DNA from: Metellina segmentata
Lineage: Eukaryota > Arthropoda > Arachnida > Araneae > Tetragnathidae
Direction of reading: 5' to 3'
NCBI GenBank assembly: GCA_947359465.1
Contig: OX375875.1
Location: 12,782,538 to 12,846,537 of the forward strand
Length of the DNA: 64,000 bases
The notes below the pieces were generated by a model. It searched no databases. It worked only from the letters and a program-made list of their open reading frames with translations, and had not been told where the DNA came from. Position numbers and translations under genes: made by a program. Positions within the stretch are counted from its first letter, which is position 1, and every line of letters begins with the position of its first letter. This document shows, piece by piece, positions 11,405 to 22,485 of this stretch.

Positions 11405-11730
11405 GCCGACCAACCGGTATAGTGGTTAAGGTGTTAGCCTCTAGATCGGAAGGTTCCTGGTTCGAATCCGGGTCCGGGCATGGATGTTTGTAAACGTATG
11501 GTGTAGAGGCGGCTGGTGCACCTTAAATCTGTCGTGGCCGAAAGTCCTCACGTTGGGTTGGCGTGGAAGTTTGGAGAGTGGGGTGCCAGCTCAGGTGTTG
11601 CTTCGTCATCTGACCGTGGTTCAAAATTACGAGGTGTTGTCCTCGAATCTTTCCCTTAAGGGACTGATTCCGGACCGTCGTCAATAGCCCGTTGTGTTGC
11701 TCTAGTACGACGTTAACTAAAATTACCATT
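11405..11730 (+). repeat. Full-length tRNA-derived SINE with target-site duplication
   Basis: The head (11405-11480) is tRNA-like: A box in GGTATAGTGGTTAAGG, B box GGTTCGAATCC. A body of about 250 bp follows, ending TTAACTAAAATTACC. ACCTTAATCTATAC at 11391-11404 and ACCTTTATCTATAC at 11731-11744 form a 14-bp duplication with one mismatch, as expected for LINE-driven insertion. The 67-aa open frame inside is a by-product of the SINE sequence and recurs in the other copies. This copy defines the unit used to recognise fragments elsewhere in the window. Confidence 0.9.
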
Positions 11731-11744
11731 ACCTTTATCTATAC

Positions 11745-12165
11745 ATTTTTGGCTAAACAAGAAAAGGTGCATGCCAACATGGAACATGCCAACCAACCTT
11801 TTTTTTTGTAAAACTTTTTAAGAATAGAAGAGTATCGTCCAAATATGCACAAAACATGCAAAAAAAAAAAATATGCAAAAACATGCAAAATAAATACGGG
11901 TTTGTTTGTTTTTTGCATATTGCTAAAAAAACACTCAATACGGATTTCTATCAATATTAGGGGCTAAAAAAATATGCAAAATCCAAGCTCTGGTTATTGG
12001 TGAGGATCGATAAATTTTGAATAGTTTTTATCTTCACATACACACATGTAAGAGTCTCGTAAAAGATTGGTGGATATACAAAATCTTACACTTAAAAATA
12101 TTTCAACCTAGTGTAATATTTGAAACTTTTAATAATACTGTCTTTTTAATGAAGAAAATGTGTAA
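11745..12165. other. AT-rich spacer, no feature recognised
   Basis: Simple A/T-rich stretches, with repeated ATGCAAAA words around 11850-11990. No gene seen. Confidence 0.4.
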
Positions 12166-13376
12166 CAAGGCTACACAGTACCCTAAAAATGACAAAAATA
12201 TCGTACAGGTTTTTTTTTTTTTTTGCATTATTTGATGGCCTATACAGTTGGGAAGCTTGGCTTAAAATTTTACATTTGATATCCGATTAGTTTTAAAGGT
12301 ATTTGAAGGTTTTTTTCTGAGTGTTGTCAGTGTCAAAATTTGACAGCATGGGGGGCGTGGTTAAATTCGTTTTTTTATGCATTTTTACATTCGTACAATT
12401 TATAAAAAATATTTTTAAATAAAATCAGTTCCTTAGGTGAAAAAAAAATGGCTATTAACTTCAACTTTCACTACTAAAATCGTATCTGTTAGTTTATGTT
12501 TGCGTTCTATTCTGAATCTCATTACTAGCTAACCAATATTGATAAAAAGGTCTTTTTTAAGACCAATATTTGGTTGCGATTGTTGTATATAATATATTAT
12601 AATCAAAATTTGGTCAATATTTGGTATTAAAATATTAAGTTAGGGTTAAGATAAATATTTTGTCCCTGCCGAAACAAATGTTATTCATCATATGAAAACA
12701 TAACATTTTGAATTTTAAAAAATACATTCAATCACATTGAGTTAAATTAGTGTTTTATTGCATTTTATAAGTTGGTAAATTCCATATTAAAAAATTAGAT
12801 CCCTACAAGCATTATTAGTTTTTGTTTTGTGACATCGAAAACTTAAAATGCATTTTTCTGAGACTTTTATTTTTGTGGATGCAAAAGTGTTCTCAATTCC
12901 TTAAGGAATTTTTTCTGTACAAGATTCAGTCTAGAAATTTTTTGTAGATATTTTCATATATATGTACTATAAAAGTTAGTATGGTTTTAAGTCTGAGAGT
13001 TCTAGTAATTTTTTTAAAATGTCAAAGTTAATATTTTTAGAATTTTTATGTTTTTTTCAGGTTTAGCTACAAAAATAATTATTAAAATTCAACAATGAGA
13101 TTTATGGTCAATTCCATACTAACTTTTGTTTCCAATTATCCAAGAAATATAAATCACTTGAAATAACTAAAAAATATTAAAAATTGAATATTTTATAAAA
13201 GTTTAAAAAACTTAAAAATTTCAAATTTTTTTAGATTTTAAAATAATATTACTTGCTAAACTGATTTTTTTATTGGATTCACAAATTAATAATACAAGCT
13301 GAAAAAAAGTCATCAATTATTTTTTATGTTTCTGTCCGTAGAAAATTTTTTTGAAAAAGGGTACTGTGTAGCCTTG
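12166..13376. mobile_element. Non-coding inverted-repeat element, 1.2 kb
   Basis: CAAGGCTACACAGTACCCT at 12166 is repeated inverted at 13358-13376 (19 bp, perfect). The interior is AT-rich and lacks coding sequence. No clear target duplication was found, so the superfamily is unknown. Confidence 0.7.
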
Positions 13377-14174
13377 AACTGTGGAGAACTTAAGATAATT
13401 ATATGTTGGGAAAATTTATGCCTAAGTAGAGAAGATTCGGATTATTAAAGAAAGATATGTGAGATTTAAACCCAAAAAGGGAACTGAACCCCACAAAAAT
13501 TGCGCTATTTTGTGCCATGTAAAGAAATTTTGTGAAAATCGCATTTCACAATTGGTTGATTTTATATCAAATATTCAAATGTGTTATGAACTTTTCGACC
13601 ACCCTGTATTTTTCTTAAAAACATTCTTTGAGCGTGGATGACACCTCTAATTTATACAGGATTAGTTTAGCTAGTGTTGGAGTTCGCGCACTCGCGTGTT
13701 TTTTGTGACAAAAGTGACTTTTAGCACTTAGTTTTTCGTCACATATGGGACCTCATGCTGTTTTACATAATCTGAGAAGTTACAGTCCAAGAGTAATAAA
13801 GGCAAACAGTTACCAAAGCATCGAGTGGAACAATCAAGTAACTAAGAATTACATATTTAAGTGAATTTAGAGTTCTAATAATGTATTCGTATACAGAAAG
13901 CAGTTTATCTGATCCCAGATTTAGATGACTTCCTAATTTATCAATCGCTGAAATCAGTTTGATTTAAAGTCTGCTGTTTAAGACGCGTCTTATCTCTCGC
14001 CTCATCTGAAACTCAGCACGGTGGCACAAAAACTATTTTAAAAACAAAGTTTCCAGACTAAACAAAGTACGTGTTTTACATCTAGCAAGCAATTCATACA
14101 CTTTGCTTATTTTGGAAGGTGGTGTAGCTTCTCATAGTGTAGTTTTTACAATCTAGTCGCTTAGGAAGACGAGT
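13377..14174. other. 5' flank of the LRR gene
   Basis: No coding sequence or repeat recognised. This stretch should hold the promoter and 5' leader. A/T-rich words near 14029 and 14105 could serve as a TATA box, but none is at a defined distance from a start site, so none is called. Confidence 0.35.
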
Positions 14175-14818
14175 ATGAAGTACTTTTGGGTTCTGCTCTG
14201 TGTCTTCGCGCTCGCTTCCGTCAAAGCCAGCGCCGAATGTGTCCCTGCGCTGGTCAAACCATGCGAATGCGTTCGGTTCACGTACGTAGACGCGGTTCAG
14301 TGCACCAACTTCACGGAAATGGAGTCTCTTCAGTCCGTCTTCGATAGTTCGGTCGATCACCCTTTCGAAGGCTTCATCCTCCAGGAATCGAACCTCATGT
14401 ACCTGAAGGCCTCCTGGCTGACCACCCAGAAGATCCGACAGATCGTCATCCGGAACTCCAGCCTGGCGAGCTTCTTCGACGAGCCGCCGAGTTCGGACAA
14501 CCTGGTCTCGCACATCTACCTCCACAACGTCCGGGTGCTGCGCGGCATCCTGTGGGAGGACCTGAAGGCTCTCCACAGGCTTCTGGATCTCGTTGTGCAA
14601 GACGTGGAGGTGAGGAAGATCGGAAAGAACCTCTCGGAGAACCTGACGCCCACCCTCAGGAAGATCAAACTGAAGGGGACCAAGACCACCGAGCTGGAGG
14701 ACACCGCCTTTCAGGTCTTCAAGGAGCTGGATTGGTTCGAGCTCCAGAATGCTCGAGTGAAAACTCTGAAGAGGTCCATGTTTGCGAATCCGAGCAGGCT
14801 CTGGACCTTTGATTTCAG
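14175..14818 (+). CDS. Secreted leucine-rich-repeat protein, exon 1
   Basis: First of three coding exons of a 320-aa protein (14175-14818, 20746-20897, 24327-24493; 963 nt with stop). Residues 1-20 form a signal peptide ending in ASA. C22, C30, C32 and C43 form an LRR-N-terminal-like cap. Degenerate repeats follow, the clearest at 181-214 (ELDWFELQNARVKTL...SRLWTFDF). N-glycosylation sequons lie at N45, N94, N152 and N156. The donor GTGAGT follows 14818 and leaves two bases of codon 215. The exon is far more GC-rich than the introns. The protein should be secreted or extracellular; similar arthropod proteins are often labelled 'Oplophorus-luciferin 2-monooxygenase non-catalytic subunit-like', a name by homology only. 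Binding partner unknown. ATG 14175 has A at -3 and starts the signal peptide. Confidence 0.92.
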
Positions 14819-15476
14819 GTGAGTGACTTTTTATGCCATATGATTCTAGGCCTAAACTTTACTAAATTCACCGTATCGCTACTGCGGATGAGCAATTGCT
14901 TCTGATCTCTTATGCTTAGATGCAATTTGCTTTCGGGTTTTCTCCAGCCTGTGGTGTTTTGGGGCACCACAGTAATACAATGGAGTTGGACTAAGCTATA
15001 TACCTTTATAAGTTTTTTATTACACTTACAAGGTTTCAATTTACAAATGGACCTATCTACACGCCTATTTACAATGCACAATTAATATACGAATGTTCAT
15101 TAATAAAATGGTAAGTTTCAATTCACAATTTGTCTTTTGTTCCTCGGTGTTTGACTTCACCGTATAGCTGTCGAAACGAGACCTCGATCATCCACCACTT
15201 GCTCCAGTGACTTCTGTTCCTCGACTCCCTTTCCGTTTTTCGGAGAAGTCCGCTCACCCTTGGAATGTCGATCGGATACTTTCCAATGACACCTGCAACA
15301 CTGAAGGGGTGTCAATTCCCACGCATGCGAATGTGATGTGCGAGAGCAGGTGCCAGATACAAGAAGTCGGCGCAGACTGGAACACATGTGATCTTTTTTT
15401 GGGGGGGTCGCTCTCTCGTGGCAGGTCCACGATGATCAGGTGGTCGAAAACGTCGTTTTTTCCAGACGTCACAGGC
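14819..15476 (+). other. Start of LRR intron 1
   Basis: The intron (14819-20745, GT-AG) is filled with mobile elements. In this part I see only a perfect 8-bp inverted repeat CTGTGGTG/CACCACAG spaced by 8 bases near 14950-14973; a retroelement terminus is possible but not shown. Confidence 0.5.
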
Positions 15477-15694
15477 AGCGGTAGTCCAGTTGGAAGAGTA
15501 AAGAATTAGCAACCGGAGGGTGGCGAGTTTGAAACTCGGCCCAGCCAAAAACCGTCATGTACACGGGGACTGACGAGTCCCTGACTGTCCCGTGGCCTTA
15601 AATGTCCTCACGTGTGGCATGGTGTGGAAGATTGGAGAATAAGGTGTCAGCTCATGTCTTAACTCATTATCTGACCGTGGTTTAAAATGACGAT
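15477..15694 (+). repeat. tRNA-derived SINE, second head type
   Basis: The head starts near 15479 (A box in GTAGTCCAGTTGGAAGAG, B-box-like GAGTTTGAAACTC at about 15525). The body (GTGTGGAAGATTGGAGAATA, then ATCTGACCGTGG) is shared with the SINE at 11405, so the two families differ mainly in their tRNA head. Confidence 0.75.
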
Positions 15695-15785
15695 ATGATT
15701 TCACTCATATTTAAACCTTTAGATTACGGCTGGTACAGTAGTTGTATCTTGAAAGTTCTACGAATCGCGTCATTTATATACCCTA

Positions 15786-16346
15786 CCCTACAACAATATG
15801 CCGGACGCCAGCGGATTTGCATAAAATCCGACTACTTGTTTGGGGCTGTTTTTCGTGGTATGCCCTGGGATCTTTGTGTGTTGTTCCTGGTCAATTGAAC
15901 GCCGACGTCCACATGAACGGTTTGGACAATCAGGTTCATCCTACGCTCTGGTAATTTTATGGAATGGACTAATGGTACTTCCAGGACGACAAGGCTTCAT
16001 GTCATGTTGCAGCCTCTGTCAAGCAGTGGTATCAAGATATGGATGTAAAACGTCTTCCCTGGCCTGCTCAGAGTCCCGACCTGAACCCCATAGAACATAT
16101 GTGGGACGCGGTAGAGCGACGTTTACGGACCAGGGAACCACTTACGAAATCTACAGCTGATCTGGCCACATTCTTACAGTACGAATGGGCACAAATACTC
16201 ATAGCTGTGTATCAAATCCTTGTTGAAAGTTTGCCCAGAAGGATTGGTATGTAATTGCAGCACGTGGGGGACCATCCCCCTATTATTAGCATGTATTATT
16301 TCCCTTATATCATCACATCTTGCTGTCCGGTTCATTATTGTAGGGG
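15786..16346 (+). mobile_element. Internally deleted Tc1 transposon, copy 1
   Basis: The left end CCCTACAACAATATG and right end (CATTATTGTAGGG, about 16334-16345) are decayed 16-bp inverted repeats; TA precedes the left end. The remaining code is the C-terminal part of a Tc1 transposase: WYQDMDVKRLPWPAQSPDLN and PIEHMWDAVERRLRTRE (about 16029-16135), ending VESLPRRIG. The N-terminal half is absent, exactly as in the copies at 19419 and 28386. Lies in intron 1 of the LRR gene. Confidence 0.85.
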
Positions 16347-17741
16347 TGTATATAGCCGTAGTCAAAAGGCTAAGCCTATCTTCAAATACTCAGGATTTTT
16401 CTTGTTTAAAAAAAAAATTAGGATAGAAATTAATGTACCGAGGACCTGTGGCTTTGTTTAGACACGTAATTTATTTTTGAAAAACAGTGTATGTGTGAAA
16501 TTTTAACAAAGAGCAATGTCATTCCCAAAAGGCAGTTTCTTGCAAGCTTTTCTACCCCTCAGCTCTTAATTTTCAAATGAAAAATTGCGTTTCATTAAAC
16601 TACACATTAATTAAATCGTTGTACTTAATTTTATGGCATTCTAATAAAATTAGTCATTGAACTCATTTACATTTTTTCAAAGTTGTATATTACATTTAAA
16701 TTTTTATTGAAATGTGCAAAAAACTAATGTGGAAACGTATGAAATATAAGATCGGAACAATTTTAATCAAAGTGTCACATTCAACTATTTCTGTTCGTCT
16801 TCCGATCTTCAAGAACGGCGTAGAGCTTCAGCCATCATCTGATGACCCCGACAGTTATCCCAAGCAAAGACATTAGATTCAAAGTTTTTACGAAACATTT
16901 TCAACAGCAAAGGATTCATGATTATTTCTTGATTTTTACATTCATTGGCTCAATAGCCTAGCCCTTCCTCCTCGGTGACTTTGTTCAGGGTAAGGGTGTG
17001 ATCTCGTCATCTGACCGTGGTGGTGTCCTCGGATCTCTCTCTTCGGTATTGATCCCAGACCGTCGCCAATAAACCGTTGTATTGCTCCATTCTGGTGTTA
17101 ATTAAAATACATGCCTACCTACCTGTTAGGGATATGCCGATTTAGATAAGCTTGATTTAAATAACTATTTATACTGTTTTCTTAATTGAAGTTTAAAGTA
17201 ATAGTAAATATGAATTCGCCTGGGATATAATGATTGTTATTTTATTCAAATAAGCTTGTGTGAAAATGTACTCCTACTCTACACATTTTTTAAACTGAAA
17301 ACAACTGGATTCCCTATTATAGATGGTAGTACTAATTGGGATGCAGTGATATCAACTTGGAGAAATTATTGGGAGAAATAAAACAACACTTGCTTCCTAC
17401 ATAAGAATGTTTGAGAACTCGTAATTTTGTTTACATAAATAATTGCCAATATTAGCGATGTATTTGTTAAAAGTATACCTCATGTTAAAGAGGAACCAAC
17501 TAAAATAATTTTTGCACTCAAGGAATTCGGGGTCTCTAGAACCTTCTGTTAAAGTAATTTGTTAAGAGAGAATCCCTCTTTATAAATGGTTACTCGTATT
17601 ATTTGTAATATTAACCCCCTTACGTTTGGGGATCCTGAGTCTACCATAAAAATGTTCAAGAGGATCAGGATCCTAGGGCATGCTTGGTGTAGGTACTTTT
17701 AATCAGCTTGATTGGTTTCTGAAGGAAAATATGTATTTTAT
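16347..17741. other. Intron 1 sequence with a SINE tail
   Basis: Mostly unique AT-rich intron. At about 16985-17112 lies a SINE 3' fragment (ATCTGACCGTGG, then GTCGCCAATAAACCGTTGTA). No exon seen. Confidence 0.5.
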
Positions 17742-18748
17742 TAGGGATGCTACATCGATCTTTTATAAAAAAAAACATCGACGTATTTATCATCGATGTA
17801 TTAGAACCGATGTTTTTTTAACATCGATGTTTTAAAATTGTCAATGTTGTTACGTTGTTGATGTTTTATGTTGGAATGAAAAAAGTACTATAGTAATAAT
17901 TAAGAAAAATAACCGTGCAACTAAGTAGTTGTCAATGATGGCGACATCCGTCCCATCAGAAAGAGTTTTTTCTCTAACTGGTGAAAAAAGAAATCGACTT
18001 AAGGTGGAAAAAGTTAACAAACATCTTTTTTTTACAAACTGTAAATAACAAATATTGGGACAGATAATAAATAATTATCGGCCCCAATATTTTTTATTTA
18101 CAGTAAATAAAAAATAAGTTTGTTGTGTTTTCCCCCCATAAGTTGATAAATAATTAATAATATTAATAATTTTCTCTAACTGGTGAAAAAAGAAATCGAC
18201 TTAAGGTGGAAAAAGTTAACAAACATCTTTTTTTTACAAACTGTAAATAACAAATATTGGGACAGATAATAAATAATTATCGGCCCCAATATTTTTTATT
18301 TACAGTAAATAAAAAATAAGTTTGTTGTGTTTTCCCCCCATAAGTTGATAAATAATTAATAATAACTAACAATAGTTATAGTTATGTACCTACCTAAATA
18401 TACTTATAGTTAGTAGTACCTATGTCAAATTGTTATGAATATTATTTTTTATATTATTCAATTTGAAAACGAAAGATTTGTTAATTGTTCTTATTAATTT
18501 TTTTGACTTTGTTTTGACAGTTAAAAAAAGTCTTAGTTATAAATTAATAAATACGGCAAATGACAAATTAAATTCCCCCTCGGCGAACATTAATGTTTGA
18601 TGTTGCTAAACCAGTTTTAAGATATGGAGGAAAAAAAAGTTTAAATAGACTGATTTTTAAAAACATCGATGGTTTTTGGGCAATGTATTATCAACATCGA
18701 TGCTTTAATTTTGAACATCGATGTTTTGCTGTCGATGTAGCATCCCTA
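17742..18748. mobile_element. hAT derivative with a remnant of transposase
   Basis: TAGGGATGCTACATCGA at the left end matches the inverted right end; many CATCGATG words crowd both ends, typical of hAT subterminal repeats. Flanks GTATTTTA and GTATTTAC are a possible decayed 8-bp duplication. Around 17937-18045 the plus strand reads ATSVPSERVFSLTGEKRNRL, the end of a hAT transposase (dimerisation domain), followed by a stop. The rest of the transposase is gone. In intron 1 of the LRR gene. Confidence 0.8.
17968..18371. repeat. Perfect 202-bp tandem duplication within the hAT derivative
   Basis: Sequence from TTCTCTAACTGGTG to GATAAATAATTAATAAT occurs twice head-to-tail at an offset of 202 bases (for example TCTCTAAC at 17971 and 18173) with no difference seen, so the duplication is recent. 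Each copy includes the transposase end and an AAATATTGGG/CCCAATATTT hairpin. Confidence 0.9.
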
Positions 18749-19416
18749 GTATTTACCTCTCCCATTTGTTGGGACACAAGGAGTTCGAATCATTCTTATC
18801 TCTTTTTTCTCAATGAAAACAATTAAAAGATGAGTTGGGTTACAGTTCACACATTACACAAAGTGTTTCTGGTTAATTTTGACATAATCTACCTTGTGAG
18901 ATGGTTGCACAGGCTTCAACTGGATGCCCTTTCAAGAGAGAAATAGCTATTTCCGATAAAGGAATCGGCGTGGTTTAATATTCGTTTTCAGTTTGTTAAA
19001 AACAAACACAGCGGGTCCCCAGCTTATTTAGTAAACCCTTTGAACGAAAATCGACTGAGTATAAATGGAAAGAACCTCTTAAGGTTCACAAAAGCAAAAT
19101 ACCCATCTAGTATCATGATTAACTGAGAAAAGAGAAAACAGATAGGTTACTGACTACCTTACTAAAACATCGTATTCTCATCCGCTTTTGATAAATAAAC
19201 ATATTTTACTTCATTATATTTTTTGTGAACACGATTTAAGCGCTTCACCGATAAAAATTCCAATAGATGAATTACGATTTTTTAGATTTTTTTTTTTTTT
19301 GGTAGAATTTTGAATTATCTATGTGAGATCTCGGCGATGAAATCATTACTTTCTAAGCTTGTCTGCTCGCAACTTAGCCAGCAAAACAGCTATCTCATTC
19401 CCAAATTAACCTACAT
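18749..19416. other. Intron 1 sequence, no feature recognised
   Basis: AT-rich, with short homopolymers. No repeat terminus or exon could be recognised. Confidence 0.4.
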
Positions 19417-19418
19417 TA

Positions 19419-19971
19419 CCCTACAATAATGGACCGACCGCCAGCGGATTTGCATAAAATCCGACTGCATGTTTGGGGGTGATTTTCGTGGTATGGCCTG
19501 GGACCTTTGCATGCTATTCCTGGTCAATTGAACGCCTACATGAACGGTTTGGTTCTTCAGGTTCTTCCTACGCTCTGGCAATTTTATGGAATGGACGAAT
19601 GTTACTTACACGACGACATCATTCCGTGTCATATTGGAGCCTCTGTCAAGCAGTGGTTTGAAGATATGGATATAAAACGTCTTCCCTGGCTTGCTCAGAG
19701 TCCGACCTAAACCCCATAGTACATTTGTGGGACGCGTTAGAGCGATGCTTACGGACCGGGGAACCACGTCCGAAATCTACAGTTGAGCTGGCGACATTCT
19801 TGCAGCAGGAATGGACACAAACACCCATAGCTGTGTATCAAAGCCTTGTTGAAAGTATGCCCAGAAGGGTTGCGAGTGTCATTGCAGCACGTGAGGTAGC
19901 ATCCCCTTATTAAAGCATATATTATTTCCCGTATAACATCACATCTTGCTGTTCTGTCCATTATTGTAGGG
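19419..19971 (+). mobile_element. Internally deleted Tc1 transposon, copy 2 (complete ends)
   Basis: A perfect 16-bp inverted repeat, CCCTACAATAATGGAC, opens at 19419 and closes at 19971, and each end is flanked by TA (19417-19418, 19972-19973), the Tc1/mariner target duplication. The interior holds GGATTTGCATAAAATCC (a hairpin) and the C-terminal half of a Tc1 transposase (DMDIKRLPWLAQSP; VESMPRRVASVIAAREVASP) with a few indels. The deletion is shared with two other copies. Confidence 0.92.
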
Positions 19972-20256
19972 TAGTACATGCGAGATGGATGGTAGATTTT
20001 AATTCATTAATGCCCCACTAAACGCACTAATGTAACACTACGGACTTTTGGCGACGGTCCACGATTAATCCCGAAAAAAATTATTTCGAGTAGGACACCT
20101 TTTATTTTTGAATTTTTTTTTTACTTTATTTTGACGACGAAGTCAACACCTGACGGGAGATGGTATCCATTACTAGCAAATAAAGCTCGTGATTGCCGAT
20201 GCCGACAAGAGTAGAAGAATATGCCGACTGATTCTGATCCTAATAGGTCAAGATTT

Positions 20257-20681
20257 AGATCCATTGCACACATCCGGTTTTTCTACGTGCGGCGCCGCTG
20301 CCGCAACGCAAGTGCGGTCTGAGATACATTAGATCCAATGGAGAAGTGCACACATGCCTCCAGCGACGCACTTCCAACTTGCATGCAATTTGTACCGCAG
20401 TTCCCCACGGCGCTGCACATGAGTCTCCGTTCTGAAGTACCTTTGTTTTCATAAACAAATGGAGTATAAATAATAATTAATAAATGGTTGTATCCAGTAA
20501 CGTCTATTTTGTTTCTAAATACACTTTTTTTACACCAAGTAAGCGAAATAAACACGTTTTCTTCGATAGAATATTTATCGCAAATGGCGCGAAATGAGTT
20601 CGTGCGTCATTTCACGGTTATGTGTGCATAGTTGGGCTTCGGTGCCGCACGTTGAAAAACCGGATGTGTGCACCGGGCCTT
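20257..20681. mobile_element. Short inverted-repeat element, copy 1
   Basis: The left end (GCACACATCCGGTTTTTC, then ACGTGCGGC) matches the inverted right end (TAAGGCCCGGTGCACACATC, then CGGTTTTTCAACGTGCGGC). The interior includes GCCGCTGCCGCAACGCAAGT and is shared with a copy from 32832. It ends 64 bases before exon 2 of the LRR gene. Confidence 0.8.
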
Positions 20682-20745
20682 AAAGTGCTGTATTGAACTC
20701 TTATTGTGTGTGCCTCACATTAGTATGATATTACTTTTCTTGCAG

Positions 20746-20897
20746 AAACAATCGCATCGAGACCCTGCCTAATGATATGTTCTCAAACATAGAACGACTG
20801 ACTAACATTTACCTGAGCGGAAACAAGTTGGTGACGCTTCCTGCGGCCGTATTCAGTAACGCTTACGAGACTTCTCTCTTCGAATTAGAGGTACAGG
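20746..20897 (+). CDS. Secreted leucine-rich-repeat protein, exon 2
   Basis: Preceded by a pyrimidine tract and acceptor TTACTTTTCTTGCAG; followed by donor GTGAGT at 20898. Completes codon 215 and encodes two clear leucine-rich repeats: RNNRIETLPNDMFSNIERL and TNIYLSGNKLVTLPAAVFSN (LxxNxLxxLPxxxF pattern, typical of extracellular LRR proteins), residues 215-265. Phases (2 in, 1 out) join exons 1 and 3 without a stop. Confidence 0.92.
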
Positions 20898-21002
20898 GTG
20901 AGTATATTCCTTTTTGGTCACGCCACTAGAAGAAAACTTACCAGATCTTAATCTCGCGTCTTAAAAAAACAGTATCTTGATGACGATATATCTCCTTACT
21001 GA

Positions 21003-22333
21003 CGCTAAAGCTTTGGTTTCCTAAGAAAGTGGAGCCGTTATATAACATCCGTGATACGTCATAATGCCGCTGGCATAACTAGACGGCCGTCTAAACAAAA
21101 ATTCAGAGGTGTGAACTTAGACGGACAGAATACGTTGGAGAATGGGCAACACAGACGACTGTCGTGGTTTATTTTATTCGAGAAACAAAACAAAGTGGTT
21201 TTTTATTCTCTCGTTTAAAGTTTCTAACTTCGGGATCGTTGAAGGTAGAGTGAAAATTTCAACAGATTTCAAATCAGCGTAAATTTCTACGCCAGATTGA
21301 TATAAAAAACAGTTTTATTATTCAATATTTACCATTTGATTATTTAATTATTTATTAAATAATTAATTATTTATTTCAAGAAAATCACATTTTAGGAATC
21401 GATTTGGTGTCAAATTTTCCGCAGATTTCAAATCCGTTGAAATTTTCATTCTGTGTTTAACGATCCCGATTTTACAAAAACGAATTAATCAATTTCAGTC
21501 AAAAATGTTTATTTATTTCGCTCTTCTTCGTTCGAATCGTTTGGAGCAGGAAATGAAATCTGGCCGCTACAAGAAAAAAAACGTTCCACAACTGTTTGAG
21601 ACCGCTATGACGACAGTCAAGGAAATGGGGGCTCCGATCATTTTCGTTACGCTCACAAACAACGCTCTCTAGGAAACCAACACCATGTGTTAGTATAAAC
21701 AACGTTTTAGTGACGTCACCCACCGATACATCACGGCCGCTAGATCACGGCTACGCTTTCTTGGCAATTGTTTTAGCGCACTTCTAGTAGCGAGTTACCG
21801 TAGGTTAAGACAACCCATCTGTAATGTGGTTTTTATGGCAACCTCGGCGAGCGGAAACTTTAAATTTTCATTGTAATTATTCTAGAAAGTTCTTTCACAA
21901 TCCGTTAAAAATCGTTTGATTTCATTTGTTCGTTTGAAACTTTTTCTTTGATTCCATTGGTTATTTTAATTTTAAAATATCCTTTGATGGCATTGGTCCT
22001 TTTCAATTTTTTTCTTTGATTTCAATGGTTTATTTAACTGTTTTTCCTCCTTATTTTTAGTTAGAAAAAAAAAAGAGTGGGAACTCTGGCTTAGTTTTTA
22101 TGCAGGTTCACAAATGCGTTAAAACTTGACTTTTTGTGAAAGTTTTTAAAAAATATACTTTTTAAAACGTCCTCAAATCCGTTTTCAAACTTTCGTTTTC
22201 CGTTATAAAAAGAAAAATATTTTTGAAAGAAAAAGATTTTTGAAATAATTCTTTCCTTGGCGACTTTAGAGGTGGGCCAAAAAAAAAATCGCCAATGCCG
22301 TTGTCACCGCTATAAACGTAGACTGTTGCTGAG
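21003..22333. repeat. Composite repeat in LRR intron 2
   Basis: 21003-21778 has partly inverted ends (CGCTAAA..., with GTTTCCTAAGAAAGTGGAGC inside) and resembles the element at 52257. The following part to 22333 matches, in reverse, stretches of the MITE at 33056-33943 (GTTGCCATGAAAACCACATC on the other strand, CGCTATAAACGTAGACTG). Two copies of the GATTTCAAATC module lie at about 21264 and 21420. Boundaries between the parts are uncertain. Confidence 0.6.
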
Positions 22334-22485
22334 CGGACGCAAAATGGGTCTGATCTTGGTATACGAGATACTAGGTCTATCTAAAAAGCATCCGACCTTT
22401 GGCCGGGAAAAATATATTTCTTACAAGACGGGATTGGGACTCTAATCTCCTGCAAAGTAGGCCCCTTGCGCCTCCATACCCTTAC

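Noticed and set aside
11484..11687. 67-codon frame also found at 27557-27760, 27856-28053 and 30696 onward
   Set aside because: It is the body of the SINE and recurs because the SINE does; no evidence of a protein.
14094..14600. 168-codon open frame on the minus strand across LRR exon 1
   Set aside because: It mirrors the GC-rich coding exon; the plus strand has signal peptide, LRR repeats and splice sites, the minus strand none.
14552..14812. Plus-strand frame overlapping LRR exon 1
   Set aside because: Shifted frame of the same exon with Gly/Glu-rich composition and no domain.
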